Positions 49,778 through 58,919 of a DNA stretch of 64,000 nucleotides are shown one piece after another. The position numbers and the translations under genes were made by a program. Below the pieces are notes generated by a model. It was not told where the DNA came from and ran no database searches. It was given only the letters and a program-made list of their open reading frames with translations. Within the stretch, counting starts at the first letter, position 1. Every line of letters begins with the position of its first letter. Where the stretch lies: positions 1-64,000 of the forward strand of contig NZ_JAFBCW010000012.1 in assembly GCF_016907915.1 (NCBI RefSeq), read 5' to 3'. This stretch comes from Desulforadius tongensis. Lineage in GTDB: Bacteria > Bacillota > Desulfotomaculia > Desulfotomaculales > Desulfohalotomaculaceae.

Positions 49778-50357
49778 ACTGTTTACCTCTGTTACGCCCG
49801 CTTTCTTTGGCTTCATACAGTGCGTCATCGGCCTTTTTGAATACTTCTTGTACGGCAGCACCGTCAATAGGGTACACCGCGCAACCAAAACTCAAAGTTA
49901 CGGGTATTTCCATCTCTTGAATTTTAAAAGGTTGAGAACTTACCAATGTGCGCACTCTTTCTCCTATATCAAAAACTTTCCTATAGCAGGGAGTTATCAA
50001 TACGAATTCTTCCCCGCCGTACCTTGCTAAATAATCGTCCGGCTTTGTGGCGTTTTTTGCCCTGACCGCAAATATTTTCAACACTTCGTCCCCCACTGGG
50101 TGTCCGTAAGTGTCGTTTATTGACTTGAATTTATCCAGATCAAGGACAAGAATACCAAAGGCGGCGTTCTGCCTATCTGCTTCTTGAACTGCATACGAAA
50201 GTGTCGCTTCGTATACCTGCCGGTTGGGCAATCCGGTTAAAAAGTCCAAATTTTCCTGCTTACATTCAGGCCAAACAATCCTTAAGTCCCTAAGGTTATT
50301 TAACCCAAAGATTTGGTAGGGCGATATTGTTTCCCAAAAAAACTTAATTCTTTTCAT
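49764..50357 (-). CDS. diguanylate cyclase (GGDEF domain)
   Basis: A 197-residue protein consisting of a short lead and a complete GGDEF domain: LTGLPNRQVYEATLS, LDLDKFKSINDTYGHPVGDE, the signature ARYGGEEFVLI, and ALYEAKESGRNRG at the end. It should make c-di-GMP from GTP. The RxxD inhibitory site five residues before the signature reads KPDD, so product inhibition is probably lost. No sensor domain is attached. Its place between the two pilus gene sets suggests that it controls them. Confidence 0.9.
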   Translation of the reverse strand: MKRIKFFWETISPYQIFGLNNLRDLRIVWPECKQENLDFLTGLPNRQVYEATLSYAVQEADRQNAAFGILVLDLDKFKSINDTYGHPVGDEVLKIFAVRAKNATKPDDYLARYGGEEFVLITPCYRKVFDIGERVRTLVSSQPFKIQEMEIPVTLSFGCAVYPIDGAAVQEVFKKADDALYEAKESGRNRGKQYNPG

Positions 50358-50371
50358 CTTTTGCTTCTTCC

Positions 50372-51124
50372 TTATCCTGCTGGTTTTGTTTTTTCAACTT
50401 CTTCAGCTTTATCCTTTTCTTTGGGCTTCACTTTCTCCCCGCTTTTCACCACATATATTCTTTCATCTTCAGCGTAGGTTATTAGTTCACTTATTCTTTT
50501 CTGGGAAACTTCCACCGCTATTGCAGCAGGAATACTTTTCTTGCCGGTAGGATTTGAAATTTCCTCTAAAGCCGAACTATTCTTGACAGGTTCTATATCG
50601 TTGCCGTCAGAATCCAGCACCCTTAGTACCTTTGCGCCGGAATATATAGGCTCATGCAGTAACTTTTTTATCGTCTTGGTTGTTTCTTTAAACCCTAATT
50701 CGTATTCTTCCCTTTCATCCATACCTACCACCAGGTACAGGTCAACTTCTTCTCCTGGTGTGACAAAACAAGATTTAATTAAGTCAGTAGGAATAACCAA
50801 CTGGCAGTAGCCCGGTCTTATTGGTTTTGACAATATTACACTGTTTTTAAATATATACTGGTTTTTGCCGATTGACTGGGCAGTTACCTTCCCTTTTACA
50901 TCTTCCAAATTCTTTACAAGATTATCTGCAATTTTTTCCGGTACTTTAACAGTTTTGACATCACCCGCTGTTATTTCCGTGCCTACCGGTATAAACCGGG
51001 TTGTCTGCAATACTTCAACCGTCTTTGTTTCCTTTTTCAGGTTTATATTGGAAGTTACTACTATTGCCCCGGTAAAGATTATGGCTAGAACCAAGGATAC
51101 CATTATACCGATTTTTCTACTCAA
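50372..51124 (-). CDS. CpaB/RcpC-like SAF-domain protein, system 2
   Basis: A 250-residue protein with an N-terminal helix (GIMVSLVLAIIFTGAIVVTS) and an SAF domain (TTRFIPVGTEITAGDVKTVK), then QLVIPTDLIKSCFVTPGEEV and a Lys/Glu-rich tail. It is the counterpart of the protein encoded at 46183 for the second pilus set. It overlaps the upstream gene by eight nt. Confidence 0.8.
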   Translation of the reverse strand: MSRKIGIMVSLVLAIIFTGAIVVTSNINLKKETKTVEVLQTTRFIPVGTEITAGDVKTVKVPEKIADNLVKNLEDVKGKVTAQSIGKNQYIFKNSVILSKPIRPGYCQLVIPTDLIKSCFVTPGEEVDLYLVVGMDEREEYELGFKETTKTIKKLLHEPIYSGAKVLRVLDSDGNDIEPVKNSSALEEISNPTGKKSIPAAIAVEVSQKRISELITYAEDERIYVVKSGEKVKPKEKDKAEEVEKTKPAG

Positions 51125-51701
51125 TATAGTATGCCCCCCTGTAAATCCTCTTCTTATTCGCTTTCAGGTGTAAGCTGACAAAGGGAGGATATGGAATTCC
51201 GTATCCCCCCTTCTTGAGGTACGCTTTTTGGATTTTTTCCCGTTCTCTTATTGCTTTTCTGAATACTGAAGGCGGAGGTAGGTGGCTTTCCCATATTACC
51301 AGGTTCCCCGACATGTTGTCCCTGCCGGCAATACTGATCAAATCCCGGCGGTAGTTTTTAATGTATGCTGCCAAACCACCTTCACCACCTTCGATGTCAT
51401 TCAGGTGAATTTCAAAGGTTTTTTTTACCCGCCCGTTTATTCTGCTGCCAGTGAGAATTTTGCCCCACCAATTCCATATCGGCAGTAATACCACCGTTTT
51501 CAGCTTCAATTCTTCCCTGCTGTACTTCTTTGCTTTGGGCAAATATACGGCGTAAAAATACAGAAGCGCAAAACCGTTCAGCAGGGCCAAAATAAATAAA
51601 ACCCTGCCAAACAGGATTTTGCCGCTGATAAGCGCCATCGCCGCCATAAGCATAAGCAGACCGTACAGCCATATGACAATGTCCCTTCCTTTTGTACCCA
51701 T
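51117..51701 (-). CDS. membrane protein of unknown function in pilus cluster
   Basis: A 194-residue protein with two N-terminal helices (about 8-28 and 32-53) and a basic cytosolic domain (RVKKTFEIHLNDIEGGEGGL; LPPPSVFRKAIREREKIQKA). No family is recognised. Its conserved place between the DUF4320 and CpaB-like genes suggests a structural or regulatory role in pilus set 2. Confidence 0.6.
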   Translation of the reverse strand: MGTKGRDIVIWLYGLLMLMAAMALISGKILFGRVLFILALLNGFALLYFYAVYLPKAKKYSREELKLKTVVLLPIWNWWGKILTGSRINGRVKKTFEIHLNDIEGGEGGLAAYIKNYRRDLISIAGRDNMSGNLVIWESHLPPPSVFRKAIREREKIQKAYLKKGGYGIPYPPFVSLHLKANKKRIYRGAYYIE

Positions 51702-51722
51702 AACTGTACTCCGTGAAACTCC

Positions 51723-52145
51723 CTAATAGGAAGGATAGCAGTAGCTTATACCGCTGTATGCCCCGTCAAGGTATGTGCTGACAGAACGGCCCTTGCCAAC
51801 CAGCGGAATGGGAGTTTTAATGTCAATAAACTCCCCTACTTTAAAGTGAAATTTTCTTGTTATTTTTGCAGTTACTGTAGTGCCCCAGTCCACCGGAGCA
51901 CTAACAGGTTCAATTTCTACATCTATGTCGTCGGGAGCTATATTCAATTCTTTTGTAAATTTGCGCAGGTCTTCATCTGCTTCTGTCGTGTAGCCGCCGT
52001 ATTTGCCCATACTTCGCGCTATGTACTGCGCTTCGTTTTGTACGGCATTCCACTGCGTGACCATCCCGATGAACATCCCCCCGGCCACTACAAAGCATAG
52101 AAAAAGAAATATAGAACCGAAAGACATCACCATGTCTTTTAGCAT
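51723..52145 (-). CDS. DUF4320-like pseudopilin
   Basis: A 140-residue protein with an N-terminal hydrophobic helix (MSFGSIFLFLCFVVAGGMF) and the stretch TQWNAVQNEAQYIARSMGKY seen in DUF4320 proteins of Firmicute mobile elements. It has the TadE-like plan and is probably a minor pilin. It lacks a clear charged leader before the helix. Confidence 0.7.
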   Translation of the reverse strand: MLKDMVMSFGSIFLFLCFVVAGGMFIGMVTQWNAVQNEAQYIARSMGKYGGYTTEADEDLRKFTKELNIAPDDIDVEIEPVSAPVDWGTTVTAKITRKFHFKVGEFIDIKTPIPLVGKGRSVSTYLDGAYSGISYCYPSY

Positions 52146-52167
52146 GTGTATCGCCTTCCTTGTTAGA

Positions 52168-52374
52168 TTAGAAGCCTAGTTCACTTTTAATATAGTCAAT
52201 CATATCACTAAATAAGTCTGTTGCAGCACCTGGTGCTATACCCAGCAAACCTAAGATAATGGCAACTGCAATTACTGTTGTACCAAGCGTCCATGCCGCT
52301 GCTTTAAGGTCGCCGCGTTCATTGGCAAGGATCTGCTTTGCTTGTTTTATTCTTAACTGTAATACTTTTTTCAT
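52168..52374 (-). CDS. small pilin, system 2
   Basis: A 68-residue protein: basic leader (KKVLQLRIKQAKQILANERG), then DLKAAAWTLGTTVIAVAIIL and a short amphipathic end. The leader Gly followed by a hydrophobic helix fits a type IVb prepilin, although the residue at +5 is not Glu. It is probably the main pilin of set 2. Confidence 0.7.
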   Translation of the reverse strand: MKKVLQLRIKQAKQILANERGDLKAAAWTLGTTVIAVAIILGLLGIAPGAATDLFSDMIDYIKSELGF

Positions 52375-52402
52375 ACAAAGTTCCTCCTTTAATCTTAATT
52401 AT

Positions 52403-53008
52403 CTAATTAATGTTTTTTGTGCTCTTTACAATCGCATAATATCTCATGGGTACATCTATTGTTTGCGTTCCCACCCACGGAACGTACCCGCTGAATACCG
52501 TTACATCCATCTCCGCTACATAACCGGGCGCGCGGGCAATTCCCATACCCGGCACGTCATCACCTCCTTTTACAGCGTAAAAACTTGTAACTTTATACGG
52601 ATACGGCCATTCATCAAAAAATTCTTCAATCCGGTTAAAAAAATACGCCCTGGCGCAATCTTCACGCAGTTCGACCATGCTGGTATCGCCGTCCATATTG
52701 GCGGCTTGGGCTGCGTATTCCATCGCTTCGCCAAACCACATATACGCCACTACTGCCTTCTGGCGGCAGGCAAAGCCTGTGGCTATTACGGACACGAATA
52801 CCATCAAAATGAGAATTGCTGCAAAACTCAGTATCGGCAATTCTGCCAATCCTTCTTCTCCTAAGATATCCAGCCTTTTATATTTGTTATCAGGTAATTT
52901 ATCATGTTGAGGCAGACCAGCCCTATCAGTATTACAGTGAATATCCATACTATCACACCCAGTACTTTTGAGAGTTTCGATTTTCTTGACATTAACAACC
53001 TCCATCAA
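52403..53008 (-). CDS. TadE/TadG-like pseudopilin, system 2
   Basis: A 201-residue protein. A long cytosolic lead (about 48 residues) ends in the prepilin-type junction LGEEG-LAELPILSFAAILI, followed by an extracellular domain (RIEEFFDEWPYPYKVTSFYA). Glu at +4 resembles TadE-type sites. The true start may lie further inside. It overlaps the upstream TadC-like gene by four nt. Confidence 0.65.
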   Translation of the reverse strand: MMEVVNVKKIETLKSTGCDSMDIHCNTDRAGLPQHDKLPDNKYKRLDILGEEGLAELPILSFAAILILMVFVSVIATGFACRQKAVVAYMWFGEAMEYAAQAANMDGDTSMVELREDCARAYFFNRIEEFFDEWPYPYKVTSFYAVKGGDDVPGMGIARAPGYVAEMDVTVFSGYVPWVGTQTIDVPMRYYAIVKSTKNIN

Positions 53009-53841
53009 AAACCTAAACCTCTAGACATTTGCTCAACTACACATTTGATGAATATCGGATAGATGAATATAGGTATTGCCCCAAGGAGCGCCACCACTGC
53101 GATGAGGGCGAAAAAACCGGATTTTGCTGCTGTTGCCCTGGCTACCGCTTTTTCGTTTTCGTTGTCTATGGTTTCGGCTAAATCGTCAAACATACCCGGC
53201 TCCACTTTTGAGTCCCATGCCATGCCAATTCTAAAGCACACGGCGTCTATTACCGGGTGTTTTGCTCTTTTGGCAAGGATATTTAAAGCTTCCCTGGCCT
53301 GCCCCGTCCGGCTGATCCGGCTGATAACAGCTTCCATTTCACCTTTTAGCGGCTCCGGCAGGAATGAAAGGGTGAACATCATTGACTCCCGCACAGTGAG
53401 CGCCCCTACATCCAGAAAAACAGGCATAAAGTTAACCAAAGACGGCACGCCCATAAACAACCTGTCCTGCCATTTTTTAAATTCGTTCTCCATTATTACC
53501 TTTGTTACCACGATTCCTACAATCGCAGCCAGTACCCCGAGTAAAAGGGTAAATATGCCCAAAAATTTAAGACCAATCATTGTTACCAAAAAACCGAAAC
53601 CCACGCCGAAAAATACCGCGTATTTTACTATTTCGTCCGGCGACCGTTTGATAATGCTTAATTTTTCTTTGTATTCTTCATCTCCAAAAAAGCTTTCAAT
53701 TTTTTCCCTGATATGGCCCACCGTTATTGCCGCCGGTGATACGTCGTATTCACTGGCCGGCACCAGGAAAAGATACAGCAGGGCAAATACTGATACAAAC
53801 AGACATATCCATATCGCTAAAATAAGGCTGATAAGTACCAC
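53005..53841 (-). CDS. TadC-like pilus membrane protein, system 2
   Basis: A 278-residue T2SF-domain membrane protein with N-terminal helices (ILAIWICLFVSVFALLYLFL), a central pair (about 85-115), the cytosolic motif region LVNFMPVFLDVGALTVRESM and a C-terminal helix. It follows the TadB-like gene by three bp. It forms the inner platform of the second pilus system. Confidence 0.8.
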   Translation of the reverse strand: MVLISLILAIWICLFVSVFALLYLFLVPASEYDVSPAAITVGHIREKIESFFGDEEYKEKLSIIKRSPDEIVKYAVFFGVGFGFLVTMIGLKFLGIFTLLLGVLAAIVGIVVTKVIMENEFKKWQDRLFMGVPSLVNFMPVFLDVGALTVRESMMFTLSFLPEPLKGEMEAVISRISRTGQAREALNILAKRAKHPVIDAVCFRIGMAWDSKVEPGMFDDLAETIDNENEKAVARATAAKSGFFALIAVVALLGAIPIFIYPIFIKCVVEQMSRGLGF

Positions 53842-53844
53842 CTC

Positions 53845-54627
53845 CTATTCCAAATCAGCGTTGCTGGACAGCTTTTTCATGGCAAACAACATGCCTATAA
53901 CTATAAAAAGTCCCATCGCCATCATAATGGGAGCTTCTTTGTACATATCTCTCAACACTGTAGCGTCAAGAATTAGCCCGGCACCTAAAATAAATATGGC
54001 TATCTTGCAGGCAAGCACGGGTTCTATGTTTGCTTTCATTCTTTCAGCCAGTTGTTTGTCTTTTTTCTGTATGGCGTAATTCAATTTTTTCAACCCCCGG
54101 GCCGCCGCGGGCGGGCCACCCACCCTGTCGCTGGCTTCGATAATAGCGGCCACCGCGTACAGTTCTTTTAATTTGTACTTATCCCCCATTTGCCTAAGCA
54201 TGAGCGGGAATGTCGCCGTTCTGTCGAGATTGTGCCGCCCCAGCATCTCCTGAAAATCAGAGGCAAATGGTTCGGGCATTCTTTCTGCCGAGTGTCGGAT
54301 AACTTCCGACGTCAACTGCCCCGCGCCGTATAAACCAGCGGCACCGGTGATAAAGTCTTTGACCAGCTTGCGCGGCTTTTCTCTTTCCTTTTTTTCCCGC
54401 CATTCCGTTATCCAGCCGGGAATAAACCAGCCGGGTAAGGCCAGCACTAATCCGGATAGTGCACTTATGAATATTACCTTTCCAATTATAAAGAACACTA
54501 CAGCACTTATCAGCGGCAGAATGTACTTTCTTAAAAAGTTCTTTGCCCTACCTATATCGGGATACTCACCAACGAATATTGAGTACAAAAAAGCAAACAG
54601 GCTTAAAAATAAAAGGAGTTTAAGCAT
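53845..54627 (-). CDS. TadB-like pilus membrane protein, system 2
   Basis: A 260-residue T2SF-domain protein: N-terminal helices (about 1-18 and 30-70), the cytosolic domain (FITGAAGLYGAGQLTSEVIR), and two C-terminal helices. It overlaps the TadA gene end by eight nt, which indicates coupled translation. Confidence 0.8.
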   Translation of the reverse strand: MLKLLLFLSLFAFLYSIFVGEYPDIGRAKNFLRKYILPLISAVVFFIIGKVIFISALSGLVLALPGWFIPGWITEWREKKEREKPRKLVKDFITGAAGLYGAGQLTSEVIRHSAERMPEPFASDFQEMLGRHNLDRTATFPLMLRQMGDKYKLKELYAVAAIIEASDRVGGPPAAARGLKKLNYAIQKKDKQLAERMKANIEPVLACKIAIFILGAGLILDATVLRDMYKEAPIMMAMGLFIVIGMLFAMKKLSSNADLE

Positions 54628-55987
54628 TTGTCGGCTCCACTCCTAGGCCTGGGTAAAGGTATTTACCCTTTACTTCCTCATAAACAGGCTTTATTGTTGC
54701 ACCCCTAAAAGCCAGGCGAGCAAGTCTTTTTGCAGTAATGGGGTTTTCATATATCCACCTTCTTGATTTGCCTTTTGTCCGGGCAAACTCTTCTTCATCA
54801 AATCTAATTATGGTGTTGTAGCCTTCATCTGTTACTTCAACCAGGCTCATAAATGTTCGCTTGCCTGTAAAATCTTTGTCAACGAATATCAGGAAGTGGA
54901 ACATGGAGCGAATTTGGTCGTCCACCATGTCCCTGGGCAGCGTCATGCCTCCCCGGGCAAACATTTTGGGGAATCTTGACCGCAGTTCATTTACCCCACC
55001 AGCGTGGAAGGTTGTCCAGAAACCGCCGCTGGTACTTTCTGCGATTTCGCTGGACGCCACGATTTCACCGGCCCGTGTCTCACTCACTATTCCCCTGTCC
55101 GGGTTGTTACGGTTCATGCTGTCGCATATATCCGGCATTCTAACGATTTCTTTTTCACCGATTTTAACCGTTACCATGTTGATGCAGTTCTTCAGGTTGG
55201 GCATGTACAGCTCAAATGACGTTTCACCGATTATTACCCTGTCCATTTCAGGTATAAAAAGTCCCATAGCACGTAAGATAGTGGTTTTCCCACTGTCTGT
55301 CCTGCCGCATACCGCAAGGTTTGCCTGCCCCAGCACGAGAAGATCTTTTGCTATATCGTAAAACAACTGCGGAAATGTGGCGTTTTCCACCATTTTTTCA
55401 AGGGGTAACGGTGGCCTGATTGTCGGTGATTTACGAATAGTAAACGCTGTACCCAGCGGGCTTGCTTTATAGCCTATTGCCGCCAGACGTGAACCGTCTG
55501 GAAGCCACGCGTCAACTATCGGTGATTCAGCGGTGAACGGCCTGCCGGAATAGTCACAGTGTTTTTGCACGAATCTCCTGACTTCTTCATTGTTCTTGAA
55601 ATAATGGTTTCCAGCAAAGTGTGTTCTACCGTGTTTGCCATAAAACACCTGCGGCCCTTTTTTAGATGGGTTAACCATCACTTCTGTAATCTCTTTAGCT
55701 TCTTCACCCAAAAAAAATGGTGATAAAGGGCCGTACCCCGTTGCTTGACCTAAAATATCTTCTGTGATTTCATCAACTTCGTACGGCAGGATGTCTTCTC
55801 TTGTCAGTACCGCGTTTTTAATTAAGTGTTTGATGGCATCTGTGTCCATTGCCTCACCTAAAGACGACCTGCTGAATAATTCCGGGTTTTTTTTGTGTAT
55901 TTGGGATGCCAGTTCTTCGACTATTTTGGCTTTTTCCATCTGTCGGTGCTGCTCCCAATCTTCATCTATGAACTGCAAACCTTTCAT
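54620..55987 (-). CDS. TadA/CpaF secretion ATPase, system 2
   Basis: A 455-residue ATPase of the VirB11/TadA family: N-terminal domain with VDEITEDILGQATGYGPLSP, Walker A GRTDSGKTTILRAMG (about 229-240), Walker B region DRGIVSETRAGEIV and the His box WTTFHAGGVNEL. It heads the second tad operon. In a conjugative element it could alternatively serve as the VirB11-type motor of the DNA channel, but the adjacent tadB/tadC genes favour a pilus role. Confidence 0.9.
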   Translation of the reverse strand: MKGLQFIDEDWEQHRQMEKAKIVEELASQIHKKNPELFSRSSLGEAMDTDAIKHLIKNAVLTREDILPYEVDEITEDILGQATGYGPLSPFFLGEEAKEITEVMVNPSKKGPQVFYGKHGRTHFAGNHYFKNNEEVRRFVQKHCDYSGRPFTAESPIVDAWLPDGSRLAAIGYKASPLGTAFTIRKSPTIRPPLPLEKMVENATFPQLFYDIAKDLLVLGQANLAVCGRTDSGKTTILRAMGLFIPEMDRVIIGETSFELYMPNLKNCINMVTVKIGEKEIVRMPDICDSMNRNNPDRGIVSETRAGEIVASSEIAESTSGGFWTTFHAGGVNELRSRFPKMFARGGMTLPRDMVDDQIRSMFHFLIFVDKDFTGKRTFMSLVEVTDEGYNTIIRFDEEEFARTKGKSRRWIYENPITAKRLARLAFRGATIKPVYEEVKGKYLYPGLGVEPTNA

Positions 55988-56049
55988 TTTAAAGCAAAAC
56001 CCCTCCTTTTTCTCCTTTTTGAAATCAGTTTTATCCTTCCGTGAAAAGC

Positions 56050-56087
56050 AAAAACCTTCTGACCTTGTTGCAGGCCAGAAGGTTTTT
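56050..56087 (-). terminator. terminator between the exported-protein genes and tad operon 2
   Basis: AAAAACCTTCTG / CAGAAGGTTTTT with inner GCC/GGTC pairs, followed on the minus strand by GCTTTTC. It lies just past the stop of the 555-residue gene. Confidence 0.8.
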
Positions 56088-56090
56088 CTG

Positions 56091-57758
56091 TTACTGCGCC
56101 CTGCTGTTTACACCAGAGCCGTTTACAAGCAGCACACCGCTTACAGAATCGCTTACCGTTCCGGATTTGGTTACTGTTTCATACCATGTATGGCAATGGC
56201 GATGCCCATTACTGGTGTGGCAGCTTCTATGTCTAACTTTATATTGGTAAACATAGTGTATAGTGTAATTCGCAGTTAAAGTGTATTTCTTCGGGTATTT
56301 TGCCATTAGCTTATCTTTTATGGGATTGTATATTCTGGCCCCGTCCATCGCCCAGTCTTCCTGGAAGGTAGCTGTCGCTTTGTGCCCGTTGGGGTTCATG
56401 TTTATTGTCGTTGTTCCTTTGGGCGGCAGCGGGTTACCGAATGTAAATCTCGGGTTTTTCTTCGGGTATGTTATACTTGCCGAAGTTATCTCCCATGATA
56501 CCAGCTTTCCTTTAGGCGGCGTTGGTGCACTGGGTTTTAATGTCGCAGTCACCCAGTCAGTCCATTTGGCCGTATTTGCCGGCCTGGTGATAGTTTTATC
56601 TTGGCTTACCGCCTGGAATGTTAACTTACTGTTTGTTACTACCGGAGCTAAAGGTTTCAGTATATTAATTATCGCTTCATCACGGTTGTTCTCCCAGTTT
56701 ATATCTTCACTTGTTACCGGGTTAACCCTGACTATTAGTGTTGTTCCTTCACTTTGGGCCGTAACTTTAAACTTATACGCCTTTTCTTCTCCCGGCTTAA
56801 ATTCAATTACGCCGTTTGACGGCAGGCTGTCAGCAGGGTTTATGGCTGTCAACCTTACAGGCCATTCATTGCCGCCAACTTCATGTACCAGCGTCAGTTT
56901 TGCAGTTTCAGGCTTTGTATGCCCCTCTGCCAGCTTAAATCTGACTGTTCCTTCTACCGGTGCCCCCGGCTGTATGTCGTTATATTCCACCTGGTCAAAA
57001 ACTACTGAAAAATCAGGGGCGGACTGGGCTACCGGTGCCAGCGGTATGGTTAAGTACCAAACACTACCGCCTGATTGGTGCCACATACGCCCCATACCCC
57101 AGGTGTATTGAGTTGGCGGCACTAATACATGTACATATTCATGCCAGGGCTTGTCGTCATTAGGGTTAAAGGGTATGGGCACTCTATCAGCGCTTTCAGA
57201 TTTCGCGTATGCTTTCAAACCTTCGATTATACTGTCGCGAAGTTCTGGTTTGCCGTCAAAATCATTTTCATGAATTAGAGGCTCTCCTCTGGCTTTTAAA
57301 GAGGCTTCAACATCTGGATTTTTCCACGGCCATTTAATCCAATTCCTGCTGTTGATGCATCCCCCAGCCCAGTTATCATGGCGGAAGAAAATATTTGTAA
57401 ATGCTTCGTTGTTTATTGTGTAACCCAAATAACGGTGGTTTCCTGTATCGGAGTCAAAATCAAAAGGTTTGCCATACACAAATATTCGCCTGTTTGCCCA
57501 CAATTGGTGTTCTTTGTCAATTTTGTCGTTAATTCTATATTTGTTACCCATACTGTATTCTCTAAAATAATCTATTACCCCAAATCTTGCTTTCAGTTCA
57601 TCATTTGCCTCTTTTAAAGCCTCGTCTATGTTTTGCGGCGGATTTTGCGGCGGCAAACTAACAGGAGGCTCCGTTGAGCCTCCTGTATCAGCCATAACAG
57701 CATTCGTAAATGTTAACAGCATAAAAACAGAAAATATAACTGTAAATATTCTTCGCAT
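56091..57758 (-). CDS. large exported protein of unknown function
   Basis: A 555-residue protein with a signal peptide (about 1-23, ending NAVMA). The N-terminal half (about 55-250) is Trp-rich without a recognised family. The middle (about 255-370) looks like a CARDB-type Ig fold (LKPLAPVVTN), and the C-terminal region has a His/Cys-rich loop (HRSCHTSNGHRHCHTWYE). No anchor motif was found. It may be a pilus-tip or surface protein; the His/Cys loop suggests metal binding. Confidence 0.7.
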   Translation of the reverse strand: MRRIFTVIFSVFMLLTFTNAVMADTGGSTEPPVSLPPQNPPQNIDEALKEANDELKARFGVIDYFREYSMGNKYRINDKIDKEHQLWANRRIFVYGKPFDFDSDTGNHRYLGYTINNEAFTNIFFRHDNWAGGCINSRNWIKWPWKNPDVEASLKARGEPLIHENDFDGKPELRDSIIEGLKAYAKSESADRVPIPFNPNDDKPWHEYVHVLVPPTQYTWGMGRMWHQSGGSVWYLTIPLAPVAQSAPDFSVVFDQVEYNDIQPGAPVEGTVRFKLAEGHTKPETAKLTLVHEVGGNEWPVRLTAINPADSLPSNGVIEFKPGEEKAYKFKVTAQSEGTTLIVRVNPVTSEDINWENNRDEAIINILKPLAPVVTNSKLTFQAVSQDKTITRPANTAKWTDWVTATLKPSAPTPPKGKLVSWEITSASITYPKKNPRFTFGNPLPPKGTTTINMNPNGHKATATFQEDWAMDGARIYNPIKDKLMAKYPKKYTLTANYTIHYVYQYKVRHRSCHTSNGHRHCHTWYETVTKSGTVSDSVSGVLLVNGSGVNSRAQ

Positions 57759-57773
57759 ATTTAATTAACCTCC

Positions 57774-58751
57774 CTATATATCGCTTAAAACTCCCGGTTC
57801 CCAGACTACAATATTTATAAGATAACTACCCGCTGGAGCACCTGCCTTAATTGTCTGACCGTCAATATGGAAATATTTAAGCGGTACATCATCAAACCTG
57901 TCTTTTTTCTTACTAACATAGTCAATAATCATATCTGCGTTTTCTTTGCCGAATTTACTTGCCAGAATACTGCGTGCTTTTTCCAGCTGCTGCTCCAATG
58001 CTACTCCGTTTCTTTCCAACACATCCAAAATAATAACAATTTCAGTTCTGGTTTCCGAGTCAGGCCCTTCAATTCCATAGTAAGTTTTACCCCCATAAAA
58101 AGGCACATCATCAGGTACAGCAAACCCTCCAACCATATGAGTACCAGGCTGGTTTTCCTCTTGTACTACTTTCTCTTGTACTACTTTCTCCACTTTCCCG
58201 CCTATGTACTCTATCACGTTGCTGATGTCGGGCTTTAGCTCACCCTTGGGATAAGCTATCACTACGCCGTTCTTGCTATCCCACTCTACTGTATACCCCA
58301 ATGCTTCCGCTACAAAACGGGCGGGCAGATATGTCCTGCCGGTCTTTAAAATTGGAGCCACGTCTATTGCTCTTGCTTTACCGTTTTCGATTATCTGTTT
58401 CTTCCCGATTACCAGCTCTGCGGAAAATTCTCCCCGCTTCAGGGAAGCCTTCTGCTTTACCCCGTCCCATTCAATGTTGTTATCGTTCACGCCCAGGGCA
58501 TTGCCCAGGTAACGTACGGGCACAAATGTTCTGGATTGCTCAATAAAGGGTACTGCGTCCATCTTTATTCCCGGTGTTTGGTTGTTTACAAAATATTCGT
58601 TCTTACCAACTACGAATACAACACTTTTTACCAGTTTACCCTGTTCGTACACGTCTATTTTTTCTCCCGCTTTCACAGTACCCGGCATTACGGCCAGAAA
58701 AGCCGCCAGGCAGCACATTAATATAACGCTTTTCAATACTATTTTTTTCAT
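57774..58751 (-). CDS. secreted protein with copper amine oxidase N-terminal domains
   Basis: A 325-residue protein with a signal peptide (about 1-28) and two stalk-type copper amine oxidase N-terminal repeats (PFIEQSRTFVPVRYLGNALG; PILKTGRTYLPARFVAEALG). These domains are common in Firmicute cell-surface proteins and are not enzymes by themselves. The C-terminal part (about 215-325) is not recognised. It is 15 bp upstream of the 555-residue gene, so both are probably made together. The 168 nt before it (58752-58919) hold nothing notable. Confidence 0.8.
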   Translation of the reverse strand: MKKIVLKSVILMCCLAAFLAVMPGTVKAGEKIDVYEQGKLVKSVVFVVGKNEYFVNNQTPGIKMDAVPFIEQSRTFVPVRYLGNALGVNDNNIEWDGVKQKASLKRGEFSAELVIGKKQIIENGKARAIDVAPILKTGRTYLPARFVAEALGYTVEWDSKNGVVIAYPKGELKPDISNVIEYIGGKVEKVVQEKVVQEENQPGTHMVGGFAVPDDVPFYGGKTYYGIEGPDSETRTEIVIILDVLERNGVALEQQLEKARSILASKFGKENADMIIDYVSKKKDRFDDVPLKYFHIDGQTIKAGAPAGSYLINIVVWEPGVLSDI

Positions 58752-58919
58752 ACAGTACCATCCTTTCTTTTTTTCTTTGCAACTACCAAAGCAAACACAG
58801 CACCAGCAGTATGAACAGCCAAATAGCGGTTGTCTTCTGACAAGTTTCTTCGTCCATTTCTTAATTAGACTGAATTTACCAGCAATTTGTTCTAAAATCA
58901 GGTAGATTTTCGCTAAAGT

